Part shown: piece by piece, positions 16,536-25,223 of the stretch
Numbering within the stretch: the first letter of the stretch is position 1
Layout: the number at the start of each line of letters is the position of its first letter
NCBI RefSeq assembly: GCF_009711205.1
Contig: NZ_WMIG01000030.1
Span: 1-39,091 of the forward strand
Reading direction: 5' to 3'
From: Paracoccus litorisediminis
GTDB lineage: Bacteria > Pseudomonadota > Alphaproteobacteria > Rhodobacterales > Rhodobacteraceae
Length of the DNA stretch: 39,091 nucleotides
Notes under the pieces: model-generated
Seen by the model: the letters and a program-made list of their open reading frames with translations, nothing else
Databases searched by the model: none
Told to the model about the DNA's origin: nothing
Program-made: the position numbers and the translations under genes

Positions 16536-17443
16536 GCCATCGCAGTGGCGATGCGCGCCGCAAGGCGCGCATTGTTCAGCACCAGCGCGATATTGGCGTC
16601 GAGCGAGCGGCCGTCCGTCAGCTCGAAAATCCGCTGCAGCAGGAAGGGCGTCACCGATTTCGCGGCAATGCCCTGTTCGGCGGCCTCGGCCAGCGCCTGT
16701 TCGACCACCGGAATCATCACGGAGCGTGGGATTTCGTCGGTTTCGGGGATCGGGTTCACGACCAGTTGGCCGCCATCCAGTCCCAGCGCCGCGCGCATTC
16801 GGGCCGAGGCTGCAATCTGGGCCGGATCGTCCATGCGCAAGGGCGCGGCAAGGCCCGATTCCCGCGACCAGAAGGCCGGAAGCTGGTCCTGACCGACGGC
16901 AATAACCGGAACGCCCAGCGTTTCCAGAACTTCCAGCGTCTTGGGCAGGTCAAGAATCGCCTTGGCGCCGGCAGCAACCACGGTGACCGGGGTGCGTGCC
17001 AGTTCGTGCAGATCGGCGGAAACGTCGAAGCTGAGTTCGGCCCCGCGATGCACGCCTCCGATGCCGCCGGTGGCAAAGACATGGATGCCCGCCAGTTCGG
17101 CGCAGATCATCGTTGCCGCAACCGTGGTGGCTCCTGTCCGGCCAAGCGCAAGGCAGGCCGCCAGATCGGCGCGCGACAGCTTCATCACCTCGGACCCCGG
17201 CGTCGCCGCAAGGGATTCCAGCGTTTCGTCATCCAGCCCGATATGGATCTTGCCTGCGATGATGGCGATGGTGGCGGGAACCGCCCCTGCCTCGCGCACG
17301 GTGGTTTCGACTTTCCGCGCGACCTCAAGGTTTTGCGGATAAGGCATGCCGTGGGTGATGATCGTCGATTCCAGCGCGACGACGGGCGCGCCAGTGGCCA
17401 GTGCATTGGCGACTTCGGGGGCGAAGACCAGAAGATCCTTCAT
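16532..17443 (-). CDS. psuG: Pseudouridine-5'-phosphate glycosidase
   Basis: A 303-residue enzyme that splits the C-C glycosidic bond of pseudouridine 5'-phosphate into uracil and ribose 5-phosphate. The family signatures are clear: VVALESTIITHGMPYPQN (Glu of the active site), ATIAIIAGKIHIGLDD, KLSRADLA, TTVAATMICAELAGI, FATGGIGGVHRGAE, VVAAGAKAILDLPKTLE (Lys that opens the ribose), and LDANIALVLNNARLAA (Asn). The length is that of bacterial PsuG. The ATG at 17443 overlaps the end of the upstream kinase gene by 4 bp, so kinase and glycosidase are co-translated. The gene end overlaps the patatin gene by 4 bp tail to tail. Confidence 0.96.
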   Translation of the reverse strand: MKDLLVFAPEVANALATGAPVVALESTIITHGMPYPQNLEVARKVETTVREAGAVPATIAIIAGKIHIGLDDETLESLAATPGSEVMKLSRADLAACLALGRTGATTVAATMICAELAGIHVFATGGIGGVHRGAELSFDVSADLHELARTPVTVVAAGAKAILDLPKTLEVLETLGVPVIAVGQDQLPAFWSRESGLAAPLRMDDPAQIAASARMRAALGLDGGQLVVNPIPETDEIPRSVMIPVVEQALAEAAEQGIAAKSVTPFLLQRIFELTDGRSLDANIALVLNNARLAARIATAMA

Positions 17444-18351
17444 GCGTGATCCTTTCCTGTGACGGGATGCGCGGTGATATGGGCCGAAGCCGCAAGGATG
17501 GCGCGTTCCAGCGCGTCCGCCCGTGGCAGCCCCGCAAGTTCCGCGGCCAGATGGGCAGCAAGGAACGCATCCCCCGCGCCGGTGACATGCCGTGCCGTGA
17601 CGGGCGGCGGTTCATGGGTGATGGTGCTAAGCCTCTGGGCGGCGTCGGCCGCAAGCCGGGGGCCGTCGGTCACGATGACGCGCGCCGCACCGATGGCGAC
17701 GATCGCCTCGGCCGCGGATGCAGCGCAATTGTATTGCTGCCCGGCGATGGCCTCGGCCTCGGCTCGGTTGATGTGGAAAATGGCGTTGGGATGATCCAGC
17801 AGCGGGGTCAAACGCGTCGCCTTGTCCGGGCTGGCCGGGACGATGCGCAGGCTGGCGCGGGCAAGGAAGGGCGAGGCGGCGATCATCGCCAGCGTCTGCC
17901 TCGTCAGGTTGCCGTCAATGACCAGCGTGCCCTGCCAAGGCGCGTCATCGCTGCCAAGGCGTCCGTCCTGCATCGCGGCCAGAATATCGGTGCCGGCGGC
18001 CTCAAGCCCGTGCGCATCGGCGATGGCGGCAAACAGGCCGTCGGGGGTCTCGACCGCCATATACAGATCGGTGGGAAGGGGACCGTCGCGCCACAGCCAA
18101 TCGGTCGCGACGCCCAGTCGCTCGGTCTCGGCGATCAGCGCCTCGCCGGGGGCGTCACGGCCGACCGCCGACAGAATCGCGGGATGCAGGCCGTTGCGGG
18201 CCAGGGCCACGGCGACGTTCAGCGCCACACCGCCGGGACGTTGGTGGATGCGGCCTGCGACATCATCGCCCGGTCGCAGGCTGACGGGACTATGCCCGAT
18301 CACGTCCCAAAGCATCGCGCCGAGGCAAAGGATCTGCGGCGTGTCGGGCAT
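17440..18351 (-). CDS. psuK: PfkB-family sugar kinase, probable pseudouridine kinase
   Basis: A 303-residue ribokinase-fold kinase. It has the N-terminal PfkB features ILCLGAMLWDVIG and GGVALNVAVALARNG, the substrate-lid region, NRAEAEAIAG, and the second signature HVTGAGDAFLAAHLAAEL with the catalytic Asp and anion hole (GAGD). The family phosphorylates many sugars and nucleosides. Its 4-bp ATGA overlap with psuG makes pseudouridine the most likely substrate, feeding psuG with pseudouridine 5'-phosphate. Specificity is therefore inferred from context. The start is the ATG at 18351; the SRP RNA gene lies 82 bp upstream on the same strand. Confidence 0.88.
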   Translation of the reverse strand: MPDTPQILCLGAMLWDVIGHSPVSLRPGDDVAGRIHQRPGGVALNVAVALARNGLHPAILSAVGRDAPGEALIAETERLGVATDWLWRDGPLPTDLYMAVETPDGLFAAIADAHGLEAAGTDILAAMQDGRLGSDDAPWQGTLVIDGNLTRQTLAMIAASPFLARASLRIVPASPDKATRLTPLLDHPNAIFHINRAEAEAIAGQQYNCAASAAEAIVAIGAARVIVTDGPRLAADAAQRLSTITHEPPPVTARHVTGAGDAFLAAHLAAELAGLPRADALERAILAASAHITAHPVTGKDHA

Positions 18352-18433
18352 GGGATGCGCTCGTTCTGGCTGGGGCCGGGCTGGCTTGGGTCAGGCGCGC
18401 CGATGCCGCAAAAGGGGCATGGCGAAAATCTGG

Positions 18434-18530
18434 GTGAGAGGCTGGACAACGACCCAAGCGGGGCTCGTTACGGCTGCTTCCTTCCGGACCTGACCGGGTT
18501 GGCGAGGCGCTCGCCCGCGCCAACCTCTCG
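18434..18530 (-). ncRNA. ffs: Signal recognition particle RNA, small bacterial (4.5S) type
   Basis: On the minus strand, the universally conserved SRP core GGTCAGGTCCGGAAGGAAGC is present, with the GGAA tetraloop and the asymmetric loop bound by Ffh. The ends pair: GAGAGGTTGG near 18529-18520 with CCAGCCTCTC at 18445-18436, one G-U pair. The RNA, about 97 nt, joins Ffh to target nascent inner-membrane proteins. A promoter at 18536-18564 sets the 5' end near 18529; ATTTT follows the 3' arm. Ends are good to a few bases. Confidence 0.93.
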
Positions 18531-18535
18531 CCGCC

Positions 18536-18564
18536 TAGATAGGCGGATGGCGCGCGGGATGCAA
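18536..18564 (-). promoter_or_regulatory. Sigma70-type promoter of the SRP RNA
   Basis: On the minus strand TTGCAT (18564-18559) and TATCTA (18541-18536) are 17 bp apart, the ideal spacing. Transcription would start about 7 nt further, at about 18529, exactly where the SRP RNA terminal stem begins. The rest of the gap up to 18831 shows no gene I can support. Confidence 0.72.
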
Positions 18565-18831
18565 GTGCTTCTGAACAACTAAAGATGTGGCTGCCGGGCA
18601 ATAAATCCATCCCGGTCAAGGCGCATGTTCCTGATCTGTCAACGCAGGCCAAGATTGCTGCGGTCTGGCACGAAATTGCGCGCCCATCTGTCGCTGAGAT
18701 GCGCTTTTAGGCGGTCGATACAGCTTTGGGTTGTTATTTGCCGATTCTTGCCCGGACGCGCCCGGTAGCCTTGCATTGGGCCAAGGCATTGCGTTTAACA
18801 AAAGGCGTTCTCAATTCCGACTTGGTGCAAG

Positions 18832-19281
18832 ATGAAATTTTCGACCCGCGAAGACACTGACATTTCCGCCGACGAACTTTTCGCGGCGGTCAGCGATTTT
18901 CCGAAAATTGAGCGGCTTTTGCTGCGCAAGGGAGCGATGGTCCGGCGCACCGGCACGAATGGGACGAATGCGTGGACCATCGGCTTCGACTGGCGCGGCA
19001 AGCAGCGCGATGTGGATTTGGCGGTGCAATCGATTACTCCGCCCGAACGGATCGAACTGGCCGGGAAATCCGATATGTTCGAGCTAGGCGTCGTGATGAC
19101 GGTGGTGGCGCTGACGCCCACCAAATCGCGGCTGATCTTTGAGGCCGACGTCCGCCCGCGCGGGATGAAAGCGCGCCTGCTGTTGCAAACGGCCAAGCTG
19201 AGCCGCGCCCAGATCGACCGCAAGTTTGCGCAACGGATCGGCGATTTCGTCGGACGCGCGGCGACCGGCCAACTGAGCTGA
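18832..19281 (+). CDS. SRPBCC-superfamily (START-like) protein
   Basis: A 149-residue cytosolic protein with the layout of a SRPBCC helix-grip fold: an N-terminal strand (MKFSTREDTDISADELFAAV), a short helix with a phenylalanine-proline step (SDFPKIERLL), a run of strands (WTIGFDWRGKQRDVDLAV, RIELAGKSDMFELGVVMTV, SRLIFEADVRPRGMKAR) and a long C-terminal helix (LSRAQIDRKFAQRIGDFV). The fold makes a hydrophobic pocket for lipids or other ligands. The ligand is unknown. It converges with pheA, with 18 bp between the stops. Confidence 0.72.
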   Translation: MKFSTREDTDISADELFAAVSDFPKIERLLLRKGAMVRRTGTNGTNAWTIGFDWRGKQRDVDLAVQSITPPERIELAGKSDMFELGVVMTVVALTPTKSRLIFEADVRPRGMKARLLLQTAKLSRAQIDRKFAQRIGDFVGRAATGQLS

Positions 19282-19299
19282 CCGGTCACGGGGTCGGGT

Positions 19300-20169
19300 T
19301 CAGGCCGTCAAGGCCTGCTGCTCGGCACGCAGCGGATCGGCGGGATAGACGCCCAGAATCTCCATACTGGAGGTGAAGTAGCGCAACTCCTCCAGCGCGC
19401 GTGCGACGGCCGGGTCCTCGGGATGACCCTCGATATCCGCGTAAAACTGCGTCGCGGTAAAGATGCCGTCGACCATGTAGCTTTCCAGCTTGGTCATGTT
19501 GACGCCATTGGTGGCAAAGCCGCCCATCGCCTTGTAAAGCGCCGCCGGGATGTTGCGGACGCGGAAGACGAATGTCGTCATCATGGTTTCCCCGCCCAGA
19601 GCATTGGTGCGGCGCGAGTAATCGGGCTCTCGCGACATGATCAGGAAGCGGGTCGTGTTGTTCTGGCGGTCTTCGATGCCCTCAGCCAGCACGTCCAGCC
19701 CGTAGATGTCGCCCGCCAGCGGCGCAGCCAGCGCGGCCAGCGATTTCTGCCCGCGACGCGCGACTTCCAGTGCCGAACCGGCAGTATCCGCGCCAACGAT
19801 GCTGCGGATGTCATGCTGGCGCAGGAATCCACGGCACTGGCCCAGCAGAACCGGATGGCTCATGGCCTCGGAAATGTCCTCGATCCGCGCGCCGGGCGTG
19901 CCCAGCAGCGCGATGCGGACGCGCACGAATCCCTCGTCGATGATGTGCAGCCCGCTTTCGGGCAGCAGGTGATGGATGTCGGCAACCCGGCCATAGGTCG
20001 AGTTCTCGACCGGCAGCATGGCCAGTTCCGCACGGCCCTGACGGACGGCTTCGATGGTGTCTTCGAACGTGCGGCAGGGCAGGGCCTCCATCTGCGGCCG
20101 ATAAAATCGGCAGGCCTGATGGCTGTAGGCGCCGGGTTCACCCTGGAATGCGATCACGTTCTTGGTCAT
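19300..20169 (-). CDS. pheA: Prephenate dehydratase with ACT domain
   Basis: A 289-residue enzyme that turns prephenate into phenylpyruvate in phenylalanine synthesis. The N-terminal catalytic domain has IAFQGEPGAYSHQAC, LPVENSTYGRVADIHHLL, HPVLLGQCRGFL, DTAGSALEVA and EDRQNNTTRFLIMSR (the T-R-F motif needed for catalysis). The C-terminal ACT domain at about residues 200-275 (TTFVFRVRNIPAALYKAMG, GVNMTKLESYMVDG with the ESRP-like ES site) gives feedback control by phenylalanine. There is no chorismate mutase domain, so this is the monofunctional form. It is divergent from cycM, an arrangement seen in Paracoccus and Rhodobacter relatives. Confidence 0.96.
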   Translation of the reverse strand: MTKNVIAFQGEPGAYSHQACRFYRPQMEALPCRTFEDTIEAVRQGRAELAMLPVENSTYGRVADIHHLLPESGLHIIDEGFVRVRIALLGTPGARIEDISEAMSHPVLLGQCRGFLRQHDIRSIVGADTAGSALEVARRGQKSLAALAAPLAGDIYGLDVLAEGIEDRQNNTTRFLIMSREPDYSRRTNALGGETMMTTFVFRVRNIPAALYKAMGGFATNGVNMTKLESYMVDGIFTATQFYADIEGHPEDPAVARALEELRYFTSSMEILGVYPADPLRAEQQALTA

Positions 20170-20245
20170 GTAGATGCCTCAAATCCGGGCCGTGGCGGGC
20201 AGTGCACACCTGACGGCCTGTTCCATGCGAGGGCACAACTATACC

Positions 20246-20275
20246 TTGATCGGACAGAACAAAAGCGCCTAGATA
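20246..20275 (+). promoter_or_regulatory. Predicted promoter of cycM
   Basis: TTGATC (20246-20251) and TAGATA (20270-20275) are 18 bp apart, giving a start near 20282 and a leader of about 35 nt before the cycM ATG. It is based on sequence likeness only. Confidence 0.4.
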
Positions 20276-20316
20276 CCCCTGTTTCCACGGAAAGACCGCA
20301 ACAGGGATCCGCAGAT

Positions 20317-20850
20317 ATGTTCGACACCATGACCGTCACCAAGGCAGCCGGAGCTTTAATCGGTGCGCTTCTGTTCCTTCTGCTGATGCAATGGGCAGCG
20401 TCGGGCATCTTCCATGTCGGCCCTGCGGGTCACGGTGCCGAGGGCGAGGAACATGCCCAGGCCTATACCATCCCGGTCGAAGCTGCCGAAGGCGGCGCCG
20501 AGGGTGAGGCCAAGGATGCTGGCCCGGATTTCGCCACTGTCATGGCCTCGGCTGATGCCGCTGCGGGTGAGAAGGTCTTTGGCAAATGCAAGGCTTGCCA
20601 CAAAATCGACGGCTCGGACGGCACTGGCCCGCATCTGAACGGCGTTGTCGGCCGCCCGGTCGCCAGCATCGGCGGTTTCGGTTACTCGGACGGGATGAAG
20701 GCGCATGGCGGCGACTGGACCCCCGAGGCGCTGCAGGAATTCCTGACCAGCCCGAAATCCATCGTCAAAGGCACCAAAATGGCCTTCGCCGGACTGCCCA
20801 AGGTCGAGGATCGCGCCAACTTGATCGCCTATCTGCAAGGCCTGCAATAA
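20317..20850 (+). CDS. cycM: Membrane-anchored cytochrome c552
   Basis: A 177-residue cytochrome with one N-terminal membrane anchor (about residues 10-29, AAGALIGALLFLLLMQWAA), an acidic Gly/Glu/Ala-rich linker (about 38-75), and a class I cytochrome c domain. Haem binding is by C91-K-A-C94-H95 (GKCKACHKID), with Met155 in GTKMAFAG as the sixth ligand. The layout is that of Paracoccus CycM, which carries electrons from the bc1 complex to the aa3 oxidase at the membrane. The ATG at 20317 is the start that leaves a short cytoplasmic tail before the anchor. A strong terminator follows, so it is a single-gene unit. Confidence 0.92.
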   Translation: MFDTMTVTKAAGALIGALLFLLLMQWAASGIFHVGPAGHGAEGEEHAQAYTIPVEAAEGGAEGEAKDAGPDFATVMASADAAAGEKVFGKCKACHKIDGSDGTGPHLNGVVGRPVASIGGFGYSDGMKAHGGDWTPEALQEFLTSPKSIVKGTKMAFAGLPKVEDRANLIAYLQGLQ

Positions 20851-20872
20851 GCCGCTATCAGGCTTGGCTGAC

Positions 20873-20899
20873 AGGGCGTCCGATTTGGGCGCCCTTTTT
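20873..20899 (+). terminator. Rho-independent terminator after cycM
   Basis: AGGGCGTCC (20873-20881) pairs with GGGCGCCCT (20887-20895), 9 bp with one T-G wobble and a 5-nt loop, followed by TTTT. It lies 22 bp after the cycM stop. Confidence 0.87.
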
Positions 20900-21024
20900 G
20901 CATTCACCGGAAATTGCCCCATGCATCACGCATTTGCTTGTTGAACGGACGGGTTCGGCTGATAGCCTGTCGGGCAAGCCGGCCCCGGCCGGAGCAGACT
21001 AGCCCAAAGGATCACCAATTCCCG

Positions 21025-22935
21025 ATGACGATGCACATGCTGCGACATGCCCCGATGGTTGCGCTTCTGGCGCTGGTTCCCGGCTTCGCCCTGGCGCAGG
21101 AACAGCAGCCATCGCCAACGCCCGCAGCCGCAGCCGCAGCCGCAGCCCAGCCTGCGCAGGCGAAGACCATTACCTCGCACGGGATTTCGACCTTTGGCGC
21201 ACCCGAACTGCCCGAGGATTACAAGCATCTGCGCTATGTGAACCCGGACGCGCCTAAGGGCGGCGAAATTTCGGAATGGGCGATGGGGGGCTTTGACAGC
21301 TACAACCCCTTTACCCATCGCGGCCGAGCAGGATCGTTGTCGGTCATCATGCTGGAACGGCTGATGGAGGACGCGCTGGATGAGCGCGGCTCGTCCTATT
21401 GTCTGATCTGCGAGACCATCGAATATCCCGAAAGCCGCGACTGGGTGATCTTCCATCTGCGCCCCGATGCGAAGTTCTCGGACGGGACGCCACTGACCGC
21501 GCATGACGTGCTGTTCTCGTTCGAACTGTTGCGCGACAAGGGGCTGTCGTCTTATCGCACCGGCATTGCCAAGATGGTCGCCAAGGCCGAGGTGATCGAC
21601 CCGCAGACGATCAAGTTCATCTTCCAGCAGGGCTATCCACGCCGCGACGTGATCCAGCAGGTCGGCAGCCAGATCGTCTTCTCGCGTGAGGATTTCCTCA
21701 AGAACAAGCGCGACATCGAACAATCCACCGACAAGCCCTATCTGGGCTCGGGCCCCTATGTCTTTGATTCGGCCGAAATGGGCCGTTCGATGACGGTGAA
21801 GCGCAACCCGGATTATTGGGGCAAGGATCTGCCGATCAATGTCGGGCGGCACAATTTCGACAAGATCCGGCTGGAATATTTCGGCGATTACGACAGCGCC
21901 TTTGAGGCGTTCAAGGCGGGCGTCTATACCTTCCGCAACGAGGTGTCGTCGATCCACTGGGCGACGCGCTATGATTTCCCGGCGCTGAAAAACGGCACGG
22001 TCAAGCAAGAGGTCCTGCCGCGCGGCGACATCGCCACCGGACAGGCATGGGTATTCAACCTGCGCCGTCCCAAGTTTCAGGACGTCCGCGTGCGTGAGGC
22101 CATCGGGTTGGTCTTCAACTTCGAATGGTCGAACGAGACGTTGTTCTATGGGCTGAACACGCGGGTCAACTCCTTCTGGGACAACAGCGATCTTGCCGCG
22201 ACCGGCAAGCCCTCCGAGGCTGAACTGGCGCTGCTTCAGCCCTTGGCCAAGGACCTGCCGCCCAGCGTGCTGACCGATGACGCGGTGATGCAGCCGGTCT
22301 CGGGCAAGATCCAGCTGGATCGGGGCAATCTGCGCAAGGCATCGAAACTGCTGGACGATGCAGGCTGGAAGGTCGGTGCGGACGGGCTGCGCCGCAACTC
22401 GAAAAATGAGATCCTGAAGCTGGAAATCCTGAACGATAACCAAAGCTTCGACCGCATCATCAACCCCTTCGTCCAGAACCTGCGCGCGCTTGGCATTGAT
22501 GCCGTCAATGCCCGCGTCGACGATGCCGAGATGACGAACCGCACCCGCAGCCATGATTTCGACATGGTGACCGACAGCCTTGGCCAAAGCTTCTATATCA
22601 GCGGCGGGACCGAGCAGGTCTTTGGTTCGGAAAACACCAGTGACGTGTTCAACCCGATGGGGCTGGCCAACCCAGCCATCGACGCGCTGATCAAGAAGGG
22701 CATCGAGGCCACCACGCAGGAAGAGATGGACACCACCATCCATGCGCTGGACCGCTCGCTTCGGGCGCTGCGCTTCTGGGTGCCGCAATGGTACAAGGCA
22801 ACCTATACGCTGGCCTATTACGACATTTTCGGCCATCCCCAGAACATGCCCGCCTATGCGCTGGGTGAACTTGATTTCTGGTGGTATGACGCGGATAAGG
22901 CTGAAAAGCTGAAACAATCCGGCGCACTGCGCTGA
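21025..22935 (+). CDS. yejA: YejA-type extracellular solute-binding protein (family 5)
   Basis: A 636-residue periplasmic binding protein. The signal peptide covers about residues 5-25 (LRHAPMVALLALVPGFALAQ). A Pro/Ala linker with eight alanines follows, then the SBP_bac_5 fold: YVNPDAPKGGEISEWAMGGF, CETIEYPESRDWVIFHLRPD, KFSDGTPLTAHDVLFSFELL and KPYLGSGPYVFDSAEMGRSM. YejA binds peptides; in enterobacteria YejABEF imports microcin C and helps resist antimicrobial peptides. The start at 21025 is taken because AAAGGA stands about 14 nt upstream; ATGs at 21031 and 21037 are alternatives. It leads an operon of five genes: yejB, yejE, yejF and a glycosyltransferase follow. Confidence 0.92.
   Translation: MTMHMLRHAPMVALLALVPGFALAQEQQPSPTPAAAAAAAAQPAQAKTITSHGISTFGAPELPEDYKHLRYVNPDAPKGGEISEWAMGGFDSYNPFTHRGRAGSLSVIMLERLMEDALDERGSSYCLICETIEYPESRDWVIFHLRPDAKFSDGTPLTAHDVLFSFELLRDKGLSSYRTGIAKMVAKAEVIDPQTIKFIFQQGYPRRDVIQQVGSQIVFSREDFLKNKRDIEQSTDKPYLGSGPYVFDSAEMGRSMTVKRNPDYWGKDLPINVGRHNFDKIRLEYFGDYDSAFEAFKAGVYTFRNEVSSIHWATRYDFPALKNGTVKQEVLPRGDIATGQAWVFNLRRPKFQDVRVREAIGLVFNFEWSNETLFYGLNTRVNSFWDNSDLAATGKPSEAELALLQPLAKDLPPSVLTDDAVMQPVSGKIQLDRGNLRKASKLLDDAGWKVGADGLRRNSKNEILKLEILNDNQSFDRIINPFVQNLRALGIDAVNARVDDAEMTNRTRSHDFDMVTDSLGQSFYISGGTEQVFGSENTSDVFNPMGLANPAIDALIKKGIEATTQEEMDTTIHALDRSLRALRFWVPQWYKATYTLAYYDIFGHPQNMPAYALGELDFWWYDADKAEKLKQSGALR
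21124..21147 (+). repeat. Four perfect GCAGCC tandem units inside yejA
   Basis: The hexamer GCAGCC repeats four times in frame and encodes eight alanines between the signal peptide and the binding domain. Gain or loss of a unit would add or remove two alanines without a frameshift. Confidence 0.85.
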
Positions 22936-22971
22936 GCCTGAAAATCAGGCTGGAAAAGAAGACGGGGCAGG

Positions 22972-24117
22972 ATGGCAGCCTATATTCTGCGGCGGTTGCT
23001 GCTGATCATACCAACACTGATCGGCATCATGCTGGTCAACTTCACGCTGACGCAATTCGTCCCCGGTGGCCCGATCGAGCAGGTCATCGCCCGCGTTCAG
23101 GGCGAGGGCGACGCGTTTCGCAATATCGCGGGCGCGGGGGGTGACACCCAGCAGGCGCAGACCAATGAATATGCGGGCGCTCGCGGCATTCCGCCCGAGC
23201 TTCTGGACCAGCTTGAAGTGCAGATGGGCTTTGCCAAGATCGTCTGCACCCCGGCCCATCAGGGCGAGCCTGACCTGAAATCGCCCGATTGCAGCAAGGA
23301 AAAGATCGGCGCGGCACAGCGCTTCATGATCATGCTGGGCAATTACCTGCGCTTCGATTTCGGGGTCAGCTTCTTCCGCTCGATTTCGGTGATCGATCTG
23401 GTGCTGGAAAAGATGCCGGTTTCGATCACGCTGGGTTTGTGGTCGACACTGATCGCCTATTGCATCTCGATCCCGCTGGGCATCCGCAAGGCGGTCAAGA
23501 ACGGCACGCCCTTTGACACCTGGACCTCTGGTGCCATCATCATCGGCTATGCCATCCCGGCCTTCCTGTTCGCGGTGCTGCTGATGGTGGTGTTCGCGGG
23601 TGGCAGCTATTGGCAGATATTCCCGCTAAGGGGTTTGACCAGCGACAATTTTTCGGAACTGAGCCTGTTCGGCAAGGCCAAGGACTACCTGTGGCACATC
23701 ACCCTGCCGGTGATCGCCACGACGATTTCCAGCTTTGCCACGCTGACCCTGTTGACCAAGAACAGCTTCCTTGACGAGATCAACAAGCAATATGTGATGA
23801 CCGCCCGCGCCAAGGGCCTGACCGAGGGCCGCGTGCTTTACGGCCATGTCTTCCGCAACGCGATGCTGATCGTGATCGCGGGCTTCCCGGCGATGTTCCT
23901 GGGCGTGTTCTTCGGCTCGAGCATCCTGATCGAGACGATCTTCTCGCTGGACGGGCTGGGGCGTCTGGGCTTCGAGGCCGCCGTGCAGCGCGACTATCCG
24001 GTGATCTTCGGCACGCTTTACGTCTTTGGCCTGCTGGGGCTGTTGGTCGGGATCCTGTCGGACCTGATGTACGTCTTTGTCGATCCCCGCATTGATTTTG
24101 AGCGGAGGGCCGGCTGA
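22972..24117 (+). CDS. yejB: YejB-type ABC transporter permease
   Basis: A 381-residue inner-membrane permease of the DppB/OppB class. The N-terminal helix MAAYILRRLLLIIPTLIGIM is followed by FTLTQFVPGGPIEQ and a large periplasmic insertion (about residues 40-110) typical of YejB. The remaining helices come with the EAA-type loop YVMTARAKGLTEGRVLYGHVF that docks on the ATPase. It ends in MYVFVDPRIDFERR. Length and insertion match YejB rather than DppB. It starts 36 bp after yejA, and its stop overlaps the yejE start by one base (TGATG). Confidence 0.93.
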   Translation: MAAYILRRLLLIIPTLIGIMLVNFTLTQFVPGGPIEQVIARVQGEGDAFRNIAGAGGDTQQAQTNEYAGARGIPPELLDQLEVQMGFAKIVCTPAHQGEPDLKSPDCSKEKIGAAQRFMIMLGNYLRFDFGVSFFRSISVIDLVLEKMPVSITLGLWSTLIAYCISIPLGIRKAVKNGTPFDTWTSGAIIIGYAIPAFLFAVLLMVVFAGGSYWQIFPLRGLTSDNFSELSLFGKAKDYLWHITLPVIATTISSFATLTLLTKNSFLDEINKQYVMTARAKGLTEGRVLYGHVFRNAMLIVIAGFPAMFLGVFFGSSILIETIFSLDGLGRLGFEAAVQRDYPVIFGTLYVFGLLGLLVGILSDLMYVFVDPRIDFERRAG

Positions 24118-25223
24118 TGGCGATGACCGAACTCAACCGCCGCCGCTTGCGGAACTTCCGCCGCAACAAGCGCGCCTTCTGGTCGCTGGTGGTGTTCACC
24201 GTACTGTTCGTGGCCTCGCTTTTTGCCGAACTCATCGCGAATGACCGGCCGATCGTCGTCAACTTCAAGGGCAGCTATTACTTCCCGGTCTATCGCTTCT
24301 ACCCCGAGACCACCTTTGGCGGCGATTTCGGGACCGAGGCGATCTATACTGATCCCGGCGTGCAGTGCCTGATCCGCACCGGCGGTCGCGAGGAATGCTG
24401 GGACGACCCCGAGGCAGTGGAAAAGGAAGCGCGCGAGACCGGCATGGTCGCGGGCGAGGCCATCGAGAAGGGCTGGATGATCTGGCCGCCGATCCCCTTC
24501 CACTACCGCACCATCAACAATGTCGGCACTGCCCCCAGTGCGCCGGACGGCACGCATCTGCTGGGCACGGACGACACCTCGCGCGATGTGCTGGCGCGGG
24601 TGATCTATGGCTTTCGGCTGTCGATCCTGTTCACGCTGATCGTCACCGTGGTCAGTTCGGTCATCGGGATTTCGGCCGGTGCCGTGCAGGGCTATTTCGG
24701 CGGGCGCACCGATCTGGTGTTCCAGCGAATGCTTGAGATATGGGGTTCAACTCCTTCTCTTTACGTGATTATCATCCTGTTTGCGATCCTTGGGCGCAGC
24801 TTCTGGCTGCTGGTCTTCGTCTCGATCCTGTTCGGTTGGCCCGCGCTGGTCGGGGTGGTCCGGGCTGAATTCCTACGGGCGCGGAACTTCGAATATGTCC
24901 GCGCGGCCCGCGCTTTGGGCGTCAGTGACCGCAAGATCATGTTCCGCCATATCCTGCCCAACGCGATGGTGGCGACGCTGACCATGCTGCCCTTTGTCGT
25001 CACCGGTACGATCTCGTCCTTGGCGGCGCTGGATTATCTGGGCTACGGGCTGCCCACATCTGCCCCCTCGCTGGGGGAACTGGCCTTGCAGGCCAAGCAG
25101 AACCTGCAGGCGCCGTGGCTGGGCTTCACCGCCTTTTTCGCATTCGCCATCATGCTGTCGCTTCTGGTCTTCATCTTCGAGGGCATCCGTGACGCGTTCG
25201 ACCCAAGAAAGACCTTCCGATGA
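24117..25223 (+). CDS. yejE: YejE-type ABC transporter permease
   Basis: A 368-residue permease of the DppC/OppC class with the YejE N-terminus (LNRRRLRNFRRNKRAFWSL) and a long periplasmic loop between helix 1 and the core (about residues 45-150), including YYFPVYRFYPETTFGGDFGT and HLLGTDDTSRDVLARVIYGF. The EAA loop is YVRAARALGVSDRKIMFRHI. It ends with EGIRDAFDPRK. It pairs with YejB to form the channel. The ATG at 24117 shares its A with the yejB stop, and its last 4 bp overlap yejF (ATGA), so translation is coupled. Confidence 0.93.
   Translation: MAMTELNRRRLRNFRRNKRAFWSLVVFTVLFVASLFAELIANDRPIVVNFKGSYYFPVYRFYPETTFGGDFGTEAIYTDPGVQCLIRTGGREECWDDPEAVEKEARETGMVAGEAIEKGWMIWPPIPFHYRTINNVGTAPSAPDGTHLLGTDDTSRDVLARVIYGFRLSILFTLIVTVVSSVIGISAGAVQGYFGGRTDLVFQRMLEIWGSTPSLYVIIILFAILGRSFWLLVFVSILFGWPALVGVVRAEFLRARNFEYVRAARALGVSDRKIMFRHILPNAMVATLTMLPFVVTGTISSLAALDYLGYGLPTSAPSLGELALQAKQNLQAPWLGFTAFFAFAIMLSLLVFIFEGIRDAFDPRKTFR

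Noticed and set aside
19279..19288. Perfect palindrome TGACCGGTCA between the SRPBCC gene and pheA
   Set aside because: It overlaps the stop codon between two converging genes and has no T-run; a 10-bp palindrome here is not remarkable.
20926..22917. A 663-codon minus-strand frame
   Set aside because: It is antisense to yejA, whose protein is clearly recognised; no start signal or domain supports the reverse frame.
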